NCBI GenBank assembly: GCA_018398585.1
Contig: JAGTTD010000007.1
Location: forward strand, 7,075,320 to 7,139,319
Length of the DNA: 64,000 nucleotides
Direction: 5' to 3'
Origin: Simmondsia chinensis
Lineage: Eukaryota; Streptophyta; Magnoliopsida; Caryophyllales; Simmondsiaceae
Shown in pieces: positions 23,796-34,331 of the stretch. The notes under the pieces were generated by a model. That model worked only from the letters and a program-made list of their open reading frames with translations, searched no databases and was not told where the DNA came from. Position 1 is the first letter of the stretch; the number at the start of each line of letters is the position of its first letter. The translations under genes were made by a program, and so were the position numbers.

Positions 23796-24869
23796 ATGAG
23801 TGACATGAGCGAAACATTGGCGTCCCTAAAAAGAAATAGGACCCTTAAGGGATAAAGCAGGGTTCCACCCCCGATTGAGGAACACCTTAGTGAAACGAAG
23901 AATGAGACAGAAGAGGAGCACCTTAATGAGGAACGTGTCCCACTGCAGAATAGACCTACAGGTCAGAACAGCCAGAACTCATGTGATTCCTCTAATCAAT
24001 TTGATGTTGCAACAATGCACCGGCTTATGATTAATCTCTTGCAAAATCAACAAGAAGTCCAAGAGGTGCCTCCTCCCACTCGACGCGTTGAAGAGACCCC
24101 CTTGGAGAGGTTGTCAAAGTTGAGAGCCCTAAAGTTTGAAGGAGCAGATGACCCTCTAGAAGCTAAAAAATGGATACGAGGGATGGAGACCTTGTTTGAG
24201 CCAATGTCAAAAGCCGAGGATGATAAGGTTCGTGCAACCACCCCTTTTGTTAAGGGGAATGCGGAGTTCTAGTGGACTACAGTCAAGGTTGCATATCAAA
24301 ACGCTACTGAACCTTTGGGCTGGGAGAAGTTTAAAGAGACCTTCTACAACCAGTTCTTCCCTTAAGCACTCAGAATGACAAGAGAAAATGAATTCTACGA
24401 GCTAAGACGAGGACAGCAGATGACGGCATTTCAATATGCTAACAAGTTTCATGAATTAGGATGTTTTAGCCCAAGCATCATGGCATCAGTGACGAGTAAA
24501 GAAAATAGGTTTGAAAGGGGATTACTTCCTCGTGTTCGGAGGCGCCTGTCAAGTGTCATCTTCAAGAGATGCAAGGAAGTCCTTGAACGCGCTCTGAAGG
24601 TCAAAGCAAATCTGAAATTAGAAGGGCAGGACTATGCTGCCAAGAAAAAGTATTCAGACGAAAAATTTTAGGGAGGAAAGCCTAACCGATCTGGTTACAA
24701 TGACAAAAAGTTTAGAACAAAGGATCCAGAGAGCACTAACACTGGATTCAGAAAATGCAAGCACTGTGGTAGGGAACATTCTGGTGAGTGCTACAGAAAG
24801 TTAGGGGTGTGCTTCGAGTGTAAAGAGAAATGACACATAGCTCGAGATTGTCCTCTCAAGAGGAGATGA
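23796..24869 (+). pseudogene. Gag of family A, unit 3, broken
   Basis: MSDMSETLASLKRNRTLK then a stop, continuing to MHRLMINLLQNQQEVQ and the gag domain (24015-24272), a stop after AEF (TAG for the usual TGG Trp), then QFFP-stop and MTRENEFYELRRGQQM to 24671. A damaged zinc motif follows. The stop after PTG seen in units 1 and 2 is absent here (CAG, Gln), while QFFP-stop is shared by all three. Confidence 0.8.
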
Positions 24870-24943
24870 GAAGCAAATACCCAGAGTTATTCGAAAACGA
24901 ACGTAAGTTTCAAGGACGAAACTTTTGTTGAAGGGGGTGAGGA

Positions 24944-25310
24944 TGTGATACCCAACCTAATTAAATTAAATTCGATAGTACAATATGTGAAACTTAGGGT
25001 ATTTAAATTTGGTTAAAACTCGCTATTATTTCGATTAGTTTATTTAGCGTAGTTAAGTAAACAAATTTTGTAGTAGCACATCAGAGACTATCTGGGATAT
25101 TGTAAGTTGAAGCTTCCGCTCTACTAGTATTAGAATGTTAGTTTGATGTATTTGAGATTATGTTTTATATAAGAACGGTTTATATGACTTTGAAGAGTTT
25201 TTGATTAGAAATATTCGGGCTTCGTACTATAATAAGGGGATTCGTTATAGTACGGCCGTGTAGCATTCTTTGACTTAAGCCTATTTGATATTAACGTCTG
25301 GGGGCGTTAC
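24944..25310 (+). repeat. LTR A-4, internally deleted
   Basis: Starts TGTGATACCCAACC after the unit 3 purine tract and ends GGGGGCGTTAC. It is only 367 bp because about 1.6 kb is missing between ATTTCGATTAG and TTTATTTAGCG. Both breakpoints in the full LTR contain ATTAG, suggesting a microhomology-mediated deletion. Confidence 0.8.
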
Positions 25311-25357
25311 CGGCCCAATATTTTAACTCTATACCAAGCATACTCTAAAAGAAATGT

Positions 25358-25358
<1 letters not shown>

Positions 25359-25394
<36 letters not shown>
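25359..25394 (+). repeat. 36-nt poly-G tract
   Basis: An uninterrupted run of 36 G just beyond the family A array. Confidence 0.9.
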
Positions 25395-25398
<4 letters not shown>

Positions 25399-26615
25399 TT
25401 CCTCTTTACCCATACCTACCATCAAAATCTATACTCATAGTCGCCCCATTACCCACCATAGGTACCAAGTGGATACCCATACTCACTTCAGCAAGTACCA
25501 ATCCATACCTGTACCCACCCCATTACCCACAAGTATCCAACGGGTTTGCGTTACTCGCCCCATACCTGCTCTTCTGTGTGTAGAAAACAATTATTTAAAC
25601 TCGTTCATACTAGTTATTTAATGCTATTTTTAAAGATCCACTTCTATTTTTTTTTATAAAATTGATAAAAAAATTTAGGTTATTGAATTTAAGCATGCAT
25701 TTTTTGATTTGAAAGTTAACTATGTATAAAATGGAGCGGATATGACGGGTATAAGGTGGGGCAGAGCGGGTACAACTAGAGGTGGCAATCGGGTCATTTG
25801 GGTCGGGTTTGGGTCATTTCAGGTTTATAATAAACTCGGGTCGGGTTGGGCTCGAGTCAACCCATTGAAACTCGGTCACTTTCAGGTTTTACCTATATGC
25901 GGATTGGGTTGGGTCTACATCAAGTTATTTTGGGTTCGGGTCACTTTAATTTTTAGTGATCTTGGGTTCGGGTCAATCTTAGGTCAGGTTGTACAAGTTT
26001 CAGGCCTTCATAATCCTACTATTTAGTGCCTTAGTAGTATAAACTAGTTAAAAAAAGTTTAAATTATACCAAATAATTTATATTTTTACCAATATATTTA
26101 TTATATTATACATATAGGTGTTTAATAATATGTTATGAAGTTCAATTGTACTTTTGACAACTAATAAGTAGCAATGAGCTTAAAGAACTTGGGTAAATTT
26201 AGCTTTCAAGTCGGGTTGGGTTTGGGTTCATGTTAGTTTGGGTCAGGTTGGTTCAGATCAATGGTGGGTCGGATTAGGTCAAATTGGTATTGGGTTATTT
26301 TCCGTTTAGGCAAAGAATAGGTCGAGTTAGTTGTAGGTCGGGTCATTTCAGTTTCAGGTTCAACAATTTACAACTTATTTTTGGTTTAAGTAGGGTCGGT
26401 TTACAGGTTTTTCAAGTCAATTTTTCAGGTCGGGTTAAATTTGCCACCTCTAGGTACAACCCTATACCCCTACCCGCCCCATACCTATGGCGGGTGCGAG
26501 GCGGGTACACCAAACCCTTTCCCGCTACCCACCCCACTTATACCCCTAGCTACCCCAAACAGGGCAGGTACCCGCGGGTAGCAGGTTTTACCTTCCCCAT
26601 TGCTATCTCTAGGAG
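25395..26615 (+). mobile_element. Low-complexity hAT-like element carrying an inner hAT
   Basis: Flanks of an inner hAT insertion made of repeated ACCC, TACCCGCC and CCCATACC words. The right end ...CCCATTGCTATCTCTA resembles the terminus of common plant non-autonomous hAT elements (TAGAGATAGCAATGGG in reverse). The left end is obscured by the poly-G tract, so boundaries are uncertain. Confidence 0.4.
25777..26452. mobile_element. Non-autonomous hAT element (676 bp)
   Basis: Terminal inverted repeats TAGAGGTGGCAAT and its complement at 26440-26452, with an exact 8-bp target duplication GGTACAAC on both sides (25769-25776 and 26453-26460). The interior is a decayed repeat of GGGTCGGGTT-like words with an AT-rich centre and no coding capacity. 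Confidence 0.85.
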
Positions 26616-26629
26616 GGGGGTGGTCGCTA

Positions 26630-27050
26630 ATATAGACAAATATGAGTCTACTCAACGCAGGCCTGTATATTCTAAATGGGCTTTCACAAACCATTACAAG
26701 CTTATATGCCAAAATGGGCCCAACACATAATTAGATGTAAGCCTATTTTATATCATAATGGACAGGCTTTCATCATTATCTTCTTAGGCCAGGCCAATCA
26801 ATTAAATCTAAAATTCTAACATTCGGAATAGTTGGTTTATTGACATGGTATCAGAGTCTTGCTGACCAAGAACTCACAAGTTCGAATCTCAACAGGCTCC
26901 ACTTTCAAAAGTTAACATAATTTAAAGCTATGAGGTAGACTTATGAATTATCCACGCCCATTTGCGTGAGGGGGGGTCTTATAATATAATACCTATTCTA
27001 TGTCTTCACTCATCATACTAAGTTTTTGGGACAGTTGGTATGTTGATAAT
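26630..27050 (+). mobile_element. TRIM-like remnant with Met-tRNA primer site
   Basis: At 26848 TGGTATCAGAG follows a segment ending TTATTGACA, as in an LTR end plus primer-binding site. A short non-coding interior ends in GCGTGAGGGGGGG, a possible purine tract, and about 60 bp later ACAGTTGGTATGTTGAT partly repeats the putative LTR end. Size and layout suggest a small TRIM, but LTR starts and target duplication were not identified. Confidence 0.35.
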
Positions 27051-27682
27051 TTGTAATTATTTTGTTTAAATTAGTCTTTTATTTTCATTTATTTGAAATA
27101 GTTTCTAATGTTTTTATGTTAGTTTAATTTTGATCCTTTATTTATTTTCTTGTTTTAAATAGTTTTTTATCTTTTATTTCATGATAAATGTGGTCTCTCA
27201 TCTATTGACTAAAACTAGGCATAGTTTTAGAAGATGAGGGCCGATTTTATCATTAAAAAAAAAACAAAAGAGGGAGTATTTTAAACCAAAAGAGAATATA
27301 AGAGACCAATTTGAACGAGGTTACAAATGATAAGTACTATTTTAAATAAAGAAAAAAAATGAGTGACCATTTTCAACAAATATACAAACAGCATGGATCA
27401 TTTGATCAAAAACATAATGGATCAATTTACTACCTGCTATGCCAGATAAAAAAACATAGATAGTTTTTACCCTTAAAAAATGCATAGAGCCTCTAAGACA
27501 ATACAAATAATCTAAAAGATCGCATTCTGATTAGATTAATATAGTTTAGCAAAGTTCCTCTAAACTTACAAACATAAAGGTCGACTAAGGGCTCATCTTA
27601 GACCTAAAGGTTCAATTTGCCTAAGATACAAGGTGCCTAAATGATTATAATGTCAACTGAGATACAATAAAATGGTTAAACT
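27051..27682. other. Non-coding AT-rich stretch
   Basis: No gene recognised. AT-rich sequence with words such as TTTAAATTAGTC and GACCAATTTGAACG repeated in loose opposite orientation may be an old MITE, but no clean ends were found. Confidence 0.3.
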
Positions 27683-28103
27683 TGTCAAATGACTTGGCAA
27701 GTGGGTCCCATTGGTGAGTACAGAGATAGAGATTGGTGAGTACAGAGATGGAGATTAGTGGGAGAGCACACCTTTTACGAGCAAACTCAATTAGAGTACA
27801 TATTTAATTATTTCCTTTCATTAGTCAGAATACTAGTTGGAATTACTCTTCTATCCTTTGTATTCATATTTAAGTTAGAGTTGCATTCAAAGTAGGAGAG
27901 TATGTCAAAAATAGGCTTATAACTCAATGAAGGAGCCCATTTTTCCTTTGTATATGAGATCAATGTTTAATTTGCTCTCTTGAATTCTCTCCAAGGAGAT
28001 TCAAGATTAAGTTTTCCCTTTATTCATCCTTGCAATGGCAACCAAATCAAAGGAAAGCCTTGAGCATCCTTCCTGCAATTCTTACTCGGATTAGGTGACT
28101 GTA
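27683..28103 (+). repeat. 5' LTR of family D gypsy
   Basis: About 420 bp, ending GACTGTA where the 3' copy has GACTACA. It is strongly diverged from the 3' LTR, indicating an old insertion. TGGTATAAGAGC, a mutated Met-tRNA primer site, follows at 28110-28121. Confidence 0.65.
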
Positions 28104-28131
28104 TAAGTTTGGTATAAGAGCTAGAATCCTC

Positions 28132-28973
28132 CATGGCCGGAGGGAAGCAGAGATATGTTTCCATTGGTGATATGTATAAGAGGGGCCATGCTCACCAAAT
28201 AGACAGACGATTTGAAGAGATGGAGGCATCGGTGACTAGAGTTGGCGTTGAAGCAACTTGCACAACATTTTGTCAAGGAACTTAACCTTAGAATTCAAAA
28301 GTAGTGGGTGATGAAGAGGACACTAAGGTGCATTTCGAGAATCCCTTTGGTAGGGTTGGTGCTCATGAGGGAAACCGCATAAGAGAGAGGCTCTCCTATG
28401 AGCCATCCGAGTATTCAAAAGACTCAGGTTGGGAGTCTAGACTTCAAATCAAAACCTCGGAATTCCAAGGAAGAGCATAGCCTGAGGAGTTCCTAGATTG
28501 ACTAGTGTCTGTTGAAGAGGTACTCGAGTTTAAGAAGGTTCCCTAGCATAAGTGGGTTCCTTTGGTGGTTTCTAGACTACAAGGAAGGGATGTAGCCTAG
28601 TGGCCGCAACTCAAGCACTCAAGGTTAAGACAAGGCAAGAGTAAGATCGAAACATGGGGCAAGATGAAGAAGCGCATGCATAGTGCCTTCTTACCCTACA
28701 ATCAAGCAAGGTTGCTGCTGCAAATGATCCAAAATTTTCTCTAAGCCTCTCATATTGTTGAGGACCACACCGCGAGAGTTCTATGTATTGGTGGCGTGGA
28801 ATGACTTGGAAGAATCGTACATTTATGGACTATGAGAGTCTTTCCAGTAAGTAGTGAACATGTTCGACATCCTTTTAGTTTTGGCGGCTTACCAGGAGCC
28901 CTTCAGATTGAAAGAGAACAAAGGCGAAGTCTGAATAACAGCTCTTATTGTGGCCGATTGAGTAACCAATAAC
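28132..28973 (+). pseudogene. Gypsy gag N-terminal part (family D)
   Basis: Starts at an ATG near 28132 (MAGGKQRYVSIGD). Across stops the gag domain reads IKTSEFQGRA, PEEFLD, VEEVLEFKKVP, LVVSRLQGRDVA, ETWGKMKKRMHSAFLPYNQA, EDHTAREFYVL, then AAYQEPFRLKENK. It ends at the hAT insertion at 28974. Confidence 0.75.
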
Positions 28974-29496
28974 TAGAGGTGTAAATGAGCTGAGTCGAGC
29001 CGAACACCCCCTTGTTTGAACTCGAGCTCGATAAGGCTCATCAAGATAGAGTTCGAGTCGAGCTCATATCGAGCTTTCCCAACCCTTGTTCGAGCTCGGT
29101 TCAATAAGATTTTAGAGTGTTTGATACTCAGCTCATCAGACTTATCGAACAGAGTCGAGCTCATTAACGAGCTCAATCGAGCTTAAAACGTAGCCAAGTT
29201 TACTAGCAAGGTGAGCTCGCTACCGGAACGAGCTTTTCAAATTATTATCAAGCCATTATCGATCCACTTTTGAACCAATATCAATTGTTAAGGAGCCCCC
29301 AACGAGCTCCTATCGTGCTCTTATCAAACTGTTCGCGAGCGTTAATGAGCCGAGTATCCCCCCTCTAACTCAGCTCGTTAAGCTTATTGAACCAGTGGCT
29401 CGATAAGCTATTGAGACATCATAATGAACACAAATGAGTTCCAATAGATTTCAAATATGAGTATTTTGTCGAACTTTCGGTTCGTTTAGACTCCTA
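28974..29496. mobile_element. Non-autonomous hAT element (523 bp) in gypsy gag
   Basis: Imperfect terminal inverted repeats TAGAGGTGTAAATGAG and TTCGTTTAGACTCCTA, flanked by CCAATAAC (28966-28973) and CTAATAAC (29497-29504), an 8-bp duplication with one mismatch. The interior is rich in GAGCTCGA-type words and is non-coding. Confidence 0.75.
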
Positions 29497-29504
29497 CTAA
29501 TAAC

Positions 29505-29806
29505 CCAATCAAGCTCAGTCCCCTAATAACACAGGCGTATAGGAACCATTCTGATAGGCTAAGCGCATACTAGCAAGTCGAACAACTAGGCTCAGGCCAA
29601 TACTTTAGGGATGCAATGCTTTACGTGTTGCAAGATTGGGCACCGTGCTACCGAATTTCATAAAGAAGAGAAGCAAAGGGGCTTCACATAGAAGGCGTCG
29701 AAGCCTGCGACGACAAGTTGGTCGTAGAAGAGATAGAAGCTCTTGAAGAACCAATAGACAAGGAGGAAGTAGTTGGATATGAGGGACATTTGATGTTAGT
29801 AAGGTG
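29505..29806 (+). pseudogene. Gypsy gag C-terminus and zinc-knuckle remnant (family D)
   Basis: CFTCCKIGHRATEF near 29618-29660 is a mutated CCHC knuckle, followed in another frame by EEIEALEEPIDKEEVVGYEG, the linker preceding the protease. The hAT at 29815 interrupts it. Confidence 0.65.
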
Positions 29807-29814
29807 CGTACGCC

Positions 29815-30321
29815 TAGGGGTGAACATCGGTCCATGACCAAACCACCAAAGACCAAACTATCTCAAATCATTAGATCGCGGACTGGACCAATTAAATTCA
29901 AGTCAACCTGGTCCAAGACCAGCTAGAAGCCTGACCTAGACCGAACCAGCCCGATTTGAAATGTTTTCTAATTAGAAAGTGTAATTACAAGGGAAAAAAA
30001 TTTCAAATAGAAACTAGAAAGTTATAAATAATGATATAGTATAACATTCACAATTTATGTAATTTAAGAAAATGTTACATAATAATTATTAAATTATAAA
30101 AACTAGATATTTATTCTTTTTATGATTTAATATTTAATATAGATCAATCTACTATCTCACCTTTGGGTTTTTTAGTATTGGACCGATCTATACTATAGCC
30201 TGATGAGGCCCGTATACTAGGACCGAGACCGAACCGATATATAGTCGATCATGTTTGGTCCGTGACCGTATGAATGATTTCATTCGGTAAACTAGTCAGG
30301 ACCAATATTTGTTCGCCTGTA
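29815..30321. mobile_element. Non-autonomous hAT element (507 bp)
   Basis: Termini TAGGGGTGAACATCGGTCC and GGACCAATATTTGTTCGCCT then GTA are imperfect inverted repeats. Flanks CGTACGCC (29807-29814) and AGTATGCC (30322-30329) match at six of eight positions, as an old 8-bp duplication. The interior repeats GGACCG/GACCGAAC-like words around an AT-rich core. Confidence 0.65.
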
Positions 30322-30337
30322 AGTATGCCTTTGTCAA

Positions 30338-30755
30338 AGTGAGGGAGATGAGTGGTTGAGGAATGACATATTCCAAACAACCTACACTATTAGCGAGAAT
30401 GTATGTCACCTGATTATTGATTCGTGCAGTTGTGGGAATGTGACCTCTAAGGAGGTTGTCAAGAAGATAGGATTAAACACTGAAGCTCTCTCAAATGATC
30501 TATATAAGCTTTCTTGGCTGAAGAAGGAAAATCATGAGATAGTTTCTCAACCTTGCTTTATTATCTTCTCTGCTGGTTCGAAATACGGAGATGGGGTTTG
30601 GTGCAACGTTGTGACCATGGACACTTGGCATCTTCTACTCTGACGTCCATGGCAGTTTCGACAGAGAGGCAATCCATGATGGGCGTTCAAACACATATAG
30701 CTTCTTGTTTGAGGGGACAAAGATCATGTTGTTGCCAAATAGGAAGAAGTAGCCC
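30338..30755 (+). pseudogene. Gypsy retropepsin (family D), active site mutated
   Basis: DIFQTTYTISENVCHLIIDS then CSCGNVTSKEVVKKIGL gives the protease N-terminal half; the usual Asp-Ser-Gly reads Asp-Ser-Cys. LYKLSWLKKENHE, WCNVVTMDTWHLLLGRPWQF (the last part in a shifted frame) and TYSFLFEGTKIMLLPNR complete the fold to about 30755. It is followed by a stop-riddled linker. Confidence 0.8.
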
Positions 30756-31017
30756 AAGCGATTTCGACCAAGATCCCCAGCCTCTTGTCCAAAGCCATGG
30801 TTTCCAAAGATATAGGGGCTACCCAAGTTGTTTATGTTCTAATTGGCAAGGAAAGTCCGGAAGGGTAGGGGGAGATGATGGATGAAATGTGGATGCTTTT
30901 GATTTAATTTAGCAACATCTGTCTAGATCAACTACCGAGTTTCTTACTACCATTAAGGGATATATAGCACAAGATTTATCTTATTCTAGGGGCAACATTA
31001 GGAAGAGGAATCATTAT

Positions 31018-31474
31018 TAGATGAGTCCAAAAGAGCATGAAGAGCTTAGGCACCAAGTTGAGGAGTAACTCACCCAGGGACTAATACGAAAGAGTTTGAG
31101 CCCATATGTAGTTCTAGCACTCTTGACGCCCAAGAACGATGGCATTTGATGGATGTGTGCTAACAGCTAGGCCATGAACAAAATCATGACACATTACCGC
31201 TTTTTAATTCCGATGCTTGGTGATTTTCGGGACTAATTGAATAGTAGAAGGTGTTTGGACTTTTGGATATAAAGAGTAGGTGGCACATAATCTATATTTT
31301 TTCAGGGGATGAAAGAGAGATGGCATTCAAGACCTAGGAATGATCTATAGGACTAGAATTATGTTGTTTGAGTTTACAAATGCTCTGATTTGTTCATGCA
31401 ATTCCTAAATGAGGTATTGCGACCATACATTGAAAGTTTGTGGTAGTATATTTTGATGACATTTTGGTCTATAC
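31018..31474 (+). pseudogene. Gypsy reverse transcriptase, 5' half (family D)
   Basis: MSPKEHEELRHQVEE, LTQGLIRKSLSPYVVLALLT, PKNDGI, MTHYRFLIPMLGDFRD and finally VVYFDDILVY-like sequence (near 31442-31474) are RT motifs in order, interrupted by stops. A solo LTR splits the gene right after the catalytic FDD. Confidence 0.78.
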
Positions 31475-32915
31475 TGTAAGGAATTTAAATTTCCTTAAGA
31501 CATAAGTATTTCCCACAGAAATTACCAATAAACCATAAGTCAGTTGTTCGAATTTTAGTTAAAATTTCTAGCTAAATTGTTTACTCGTTTCATTAGTTTC
31601 GAACCTTTCCACACTTAAACAAAATAAACTCCATCTTTGTTCAAAAGTAAGCCTCTTTTTTTTGGAGTAAATATGCCCCCAAAATTGACTGGGAGGTTGC
31701 TTTGTTTTGACTAGTCAAGCCTTCCTTTTTGACTTGAGTAACCTGTATTATTGACTTAAAGGAAAAAAAAAAAAAAAAAAAAAGCAAGTTGCCTTGTTCA
31801 AACATCCTAAAAGGCCACACTCCACTTTTATAAATAACCTTCATCATCTTCTTTCTTAAATCATCAAAAAATAGAACTAAGAATAAGAGTTGAGGGAGAA
31901 GAGAGGGGCAAAGTTTGTGCTTGAAATTTTAGAAAAGCTTTGTTTCTTCTAGTAATTAACTTATTTGTTAACTACTCTGCTCTTTTTGTTAAAGCTTCTA
32001 AGTGTTTGATATGTTAATAGCTTCTTAAATTCTCAAAATACTTGTTTCGCACACAACATGTTCACCCTTTATGTGTATGAAATTAAAATAGGATCAAACA
32101 TGTTTGCTAAATTTGTGGAATATGGAATTTAACATTGCCTATGTTATATTGTTTTGATTTATGGTATTTTGAAAATATGATTTGAATCATGTTCTATGAT
32201 GTGCAAATATGAAATATTTTCTTATGCTTTGTTTTGTGGGTTGTCCCTATGATGAAGGGAAGGGAATCTTTGAGCTTTTGATGGGGGATTATACCATCTT
32301 TGTTAATGGTGCACTATTTGGAACGTTCCTCAGAACCCACAGTTGGTTGGGGATCCAATTATTATAGCTAATTCTGAGCCCAGTTGCAGGGATTATATGC
32401 AACCACAACCAAGAGGCCTAAGGCCAAAGAGTTCAATTGATAGGTTCTTAAGTTTTCCGGATAAATTTTTAGTAAACGACTTTGGTTGTGCTTTAGAAAT
32501 ATGCTTCATGTCTTCTAAATCATGCTTGATCCTTGTTTTGTTAACAGATTTGTTACTTGCTAAGCTTTATGTTGGCCCTGTTATTTAATAATTTCAGAAA
32601 AGGCATAATAAGCTGAATGGAGAATTCAAGGGACTTACTCTGTACATAGTTGAAGTGGTCACAACCTTAGAAGACTTTCTTTTGCATTTTAAGAGTACTT
32701 AGTTTAGTTATATAAGATTATGTTTACTTCTTGAAAATCTTAGCCATTTGTTTTAAGTTTTGAATTCCAAGGGATTGGATCGTGTGTTATCCGTTGTATT
32801 ATAAGCATATTTAGAATAAATGTTCTTAATATTTCACCTACGATGATCATTGGTTCCCTTGTTGACTTATAAGTCATTGGCCCATTATTTACTATGTCCA
32901 TACGGGGTTGTGACA
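31475..32915 (+). mobile_element. Solo LTR (1441 bp) in gypsy RT
   Basis: Starts TGTAAGGAATTTAAATTTCC and ends GGGGTTGTGACA, the canonical TG...CA. Flanks TATAC (31470-31474) and TATAG (32916-32920) are a near-perfect 5-bp duplication, and the gypsy RT continues on the far side. There is a TATA-like CTTTTATAAATAACC near 31826. No interior or partner LTR exists, so it is the product of LTR-LTR recombination. Orientation is inferred from the TATA position. Confidence 0.75.
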
Positions 32916-32920
32916 TATAG

Positions 32921-33595
32921 TCCGAGGAGGGAGTTGTGCTTGAAGCACCTTAGGCTCATACTCAATACTATGTGGGACCAGCACCTGTTTGTCACCATGA
33001 TGAATTGTGTACTCCGGCCAACCAATTTACATTCCTTGGTTTTATGGTATCTAAGGATGGCATCATAGCAAATGAGATTAAGGTGGCAGCAATCCAGATC
33101 ATAGCAAATGAGATTAAGGTGGCAGCAATCCAGGATTGGTCATAACCAAGTGCATTGATAAGAGTGCGACAAATTTCATGACCTTGAAGTGGGCACTAGA
33201 GGCAACATCACCTTTGACTTGGTCAAGCAAAATTTGACCACCGCACATGTCTTGCCCTTACTATATTTCTAAAAGATATTCGAGTTGCATATTGATGCTT
33301 TAATGATAAGAATTAGTGCTATGCTTAGCAGGGATGGATGACACATTGTCTATTTTCGTTAAAAGCTGAGTGGGAGTAGGATTCGATATTGGACTTGTAC
33401 ATGGATTTTTTGAGCACTCAGACACGGGAAGTCATATCTCACCAACTAAGAGTTTGTTCTTTACTCAAGAAAGAAACTTAAGTACATCAATAGACAGGAC
33501 AAGCTTTCTGAGAGACATGCGAAGTGGTCAGATTCATTCAGCTCTTCCAAGGGGAAAAATTTTTGCGTACCTACCTCTAGTGTACATCTCATGAT
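32921..33595 (+). pseudogene. Gypsy RT thumb and RNase H (family D)
   Basis: After the solo LTR, the RT continues across frames: LKHLRLIL, DQHLFV, then FTFLGFMVSKDGIIANEIKV. RNase H fragments follow, FEVAY-like, FSLKAEW, and a run matching EFVLYSRKKLKYINRQDKLS then ERHAKWSDS. A 36-bp direct tandem duplication (33062-33097 and 33098-33133) breaks the frame. Confidence 0.72.
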
Positions 33596-33905
33596 TATCC
33601 AAGAGAAGCATGATGAGAAACATAAAAGACAAGACAAGACATATCATCTTATGGAGAGTTCATATAATTCGTCGAGTCCTAGGAGGTAGATTAACTGTTT
33701 CGTGAATACTTAAGAAGATCAACCCCAACGCTTATTGCCTTCAGTTGCCGAGTGATATGCGAACCTAAAACATCTTTAAATTCAAGCATCTTGTTCCTTA
33801 ATTTGGCAATAACGATGAAGATGAAGCTGATCCAAATTCAACGGCGAATTCTTCTTAAGCCCGGATGGATAACGTAGCTTAGGATTAAGACCAAAGAGGT
33901 AAACT

Positions 33906-34331
33906 TGCCAAGTGGCTTGGAGAGTAGGTTCCATTGGCAAGTACAGATCCAAAGATTAGTGGAAGAGCAGGCCTTCAAGAAGCAGACTTAGCCAAAGTCC
34001 ATCTGGGACTCAACTTCTATTTTGCACGTTTTACTTTTTCCTTTTGTTAGTTATGATCGTAGTAGAAATTATGCTTCTTTCCTTTGTATTTAAATTTAGC
34101 TAGAATTATGCAAAGTAGGAGAGTAGGCTATAAATACGCTTATAAAGTCATTGAGGAAGCCAATTTTCCCTCTTGTATATGAATTTGGTATTTTGTTTCC
34201 TTTAATCTTGAGTTCCCTCCAAGGAGATTGAAGTTTGAGTTTTCCCTTTATTCATCCTTGCTTTAGCAACCGAATCAAAGAAAAGTCATGAGAATCTTTC
34301 TTACCAATCTTACTTAGATTAGGTGACTACA
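33906..34331 (+). repeat. 3' LTR of family D gypsy
   Basis: Matches 27683-28103 over most of its length and ends GGTGACTACA. It follows the polyprotein C-terminal tail (about 33720-33870). Confidence 0.65.

Larger units (their letters stand above)
2297..25310 (+). mobile_element. Tandem array of gag-only gypsy-like element, family A
   Basis: Four LTR copies (2297-7798, 9260-11221, 12687-14686, 24944-25310) alternate with three interiors that each encode only a gag-like protein. Adjacent units share LTRs, the layout expected from unequal recombination between LTRs rather than from separate insertions. Each interior starts with a primer-binding site for initiator Met-tRNA (TGGTATCAGAGC) and ends with a purine-rich tract (about AAGAGGGTGAGGA) before the next TGTAATACCC LTR start. 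No protease, RT, RNase H or integrase is visible, so the family must use enzymes from elsewhere. Two other retrotransposons are nested inside. No target-site duplication of the whole array was found. Confidence 0.85.
27683..34331 (+). mobile_element. Decayed Ty3/gypsy element (family D) with three nested insertions
   Basis: Related LTR-like blocks lie at 27683-28103 and 33906-34331, sharing words such as CTCCAAGGAGATT, TTTTCCCTTTATTCATCCTTG and GATTAGGTGACT. Between them, in order, are a degenerate primer site, gag, a retropepsin, RT and RNase H. The integrase zinc and catalytic core are missing, but the polyprotein C-terminal tail (NPNAYCLQLPSDMRT and NNDEDEADPNSTANSS) remains. It is interrupted by hAT elements at 28974-29496 and 29815-30321 and a solo LTR at 31475-32915. 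Many stops and frame changes are present. Exact LTR starts are uncertain, and no target duplication was found. Confidence 0.8.

Noticed and set aside
25359..25394. Assembly gap filler
   Set aside because: A filler would normally be N; the run is kept as a real or artefactual homopolymer and flagged for read-level checking.
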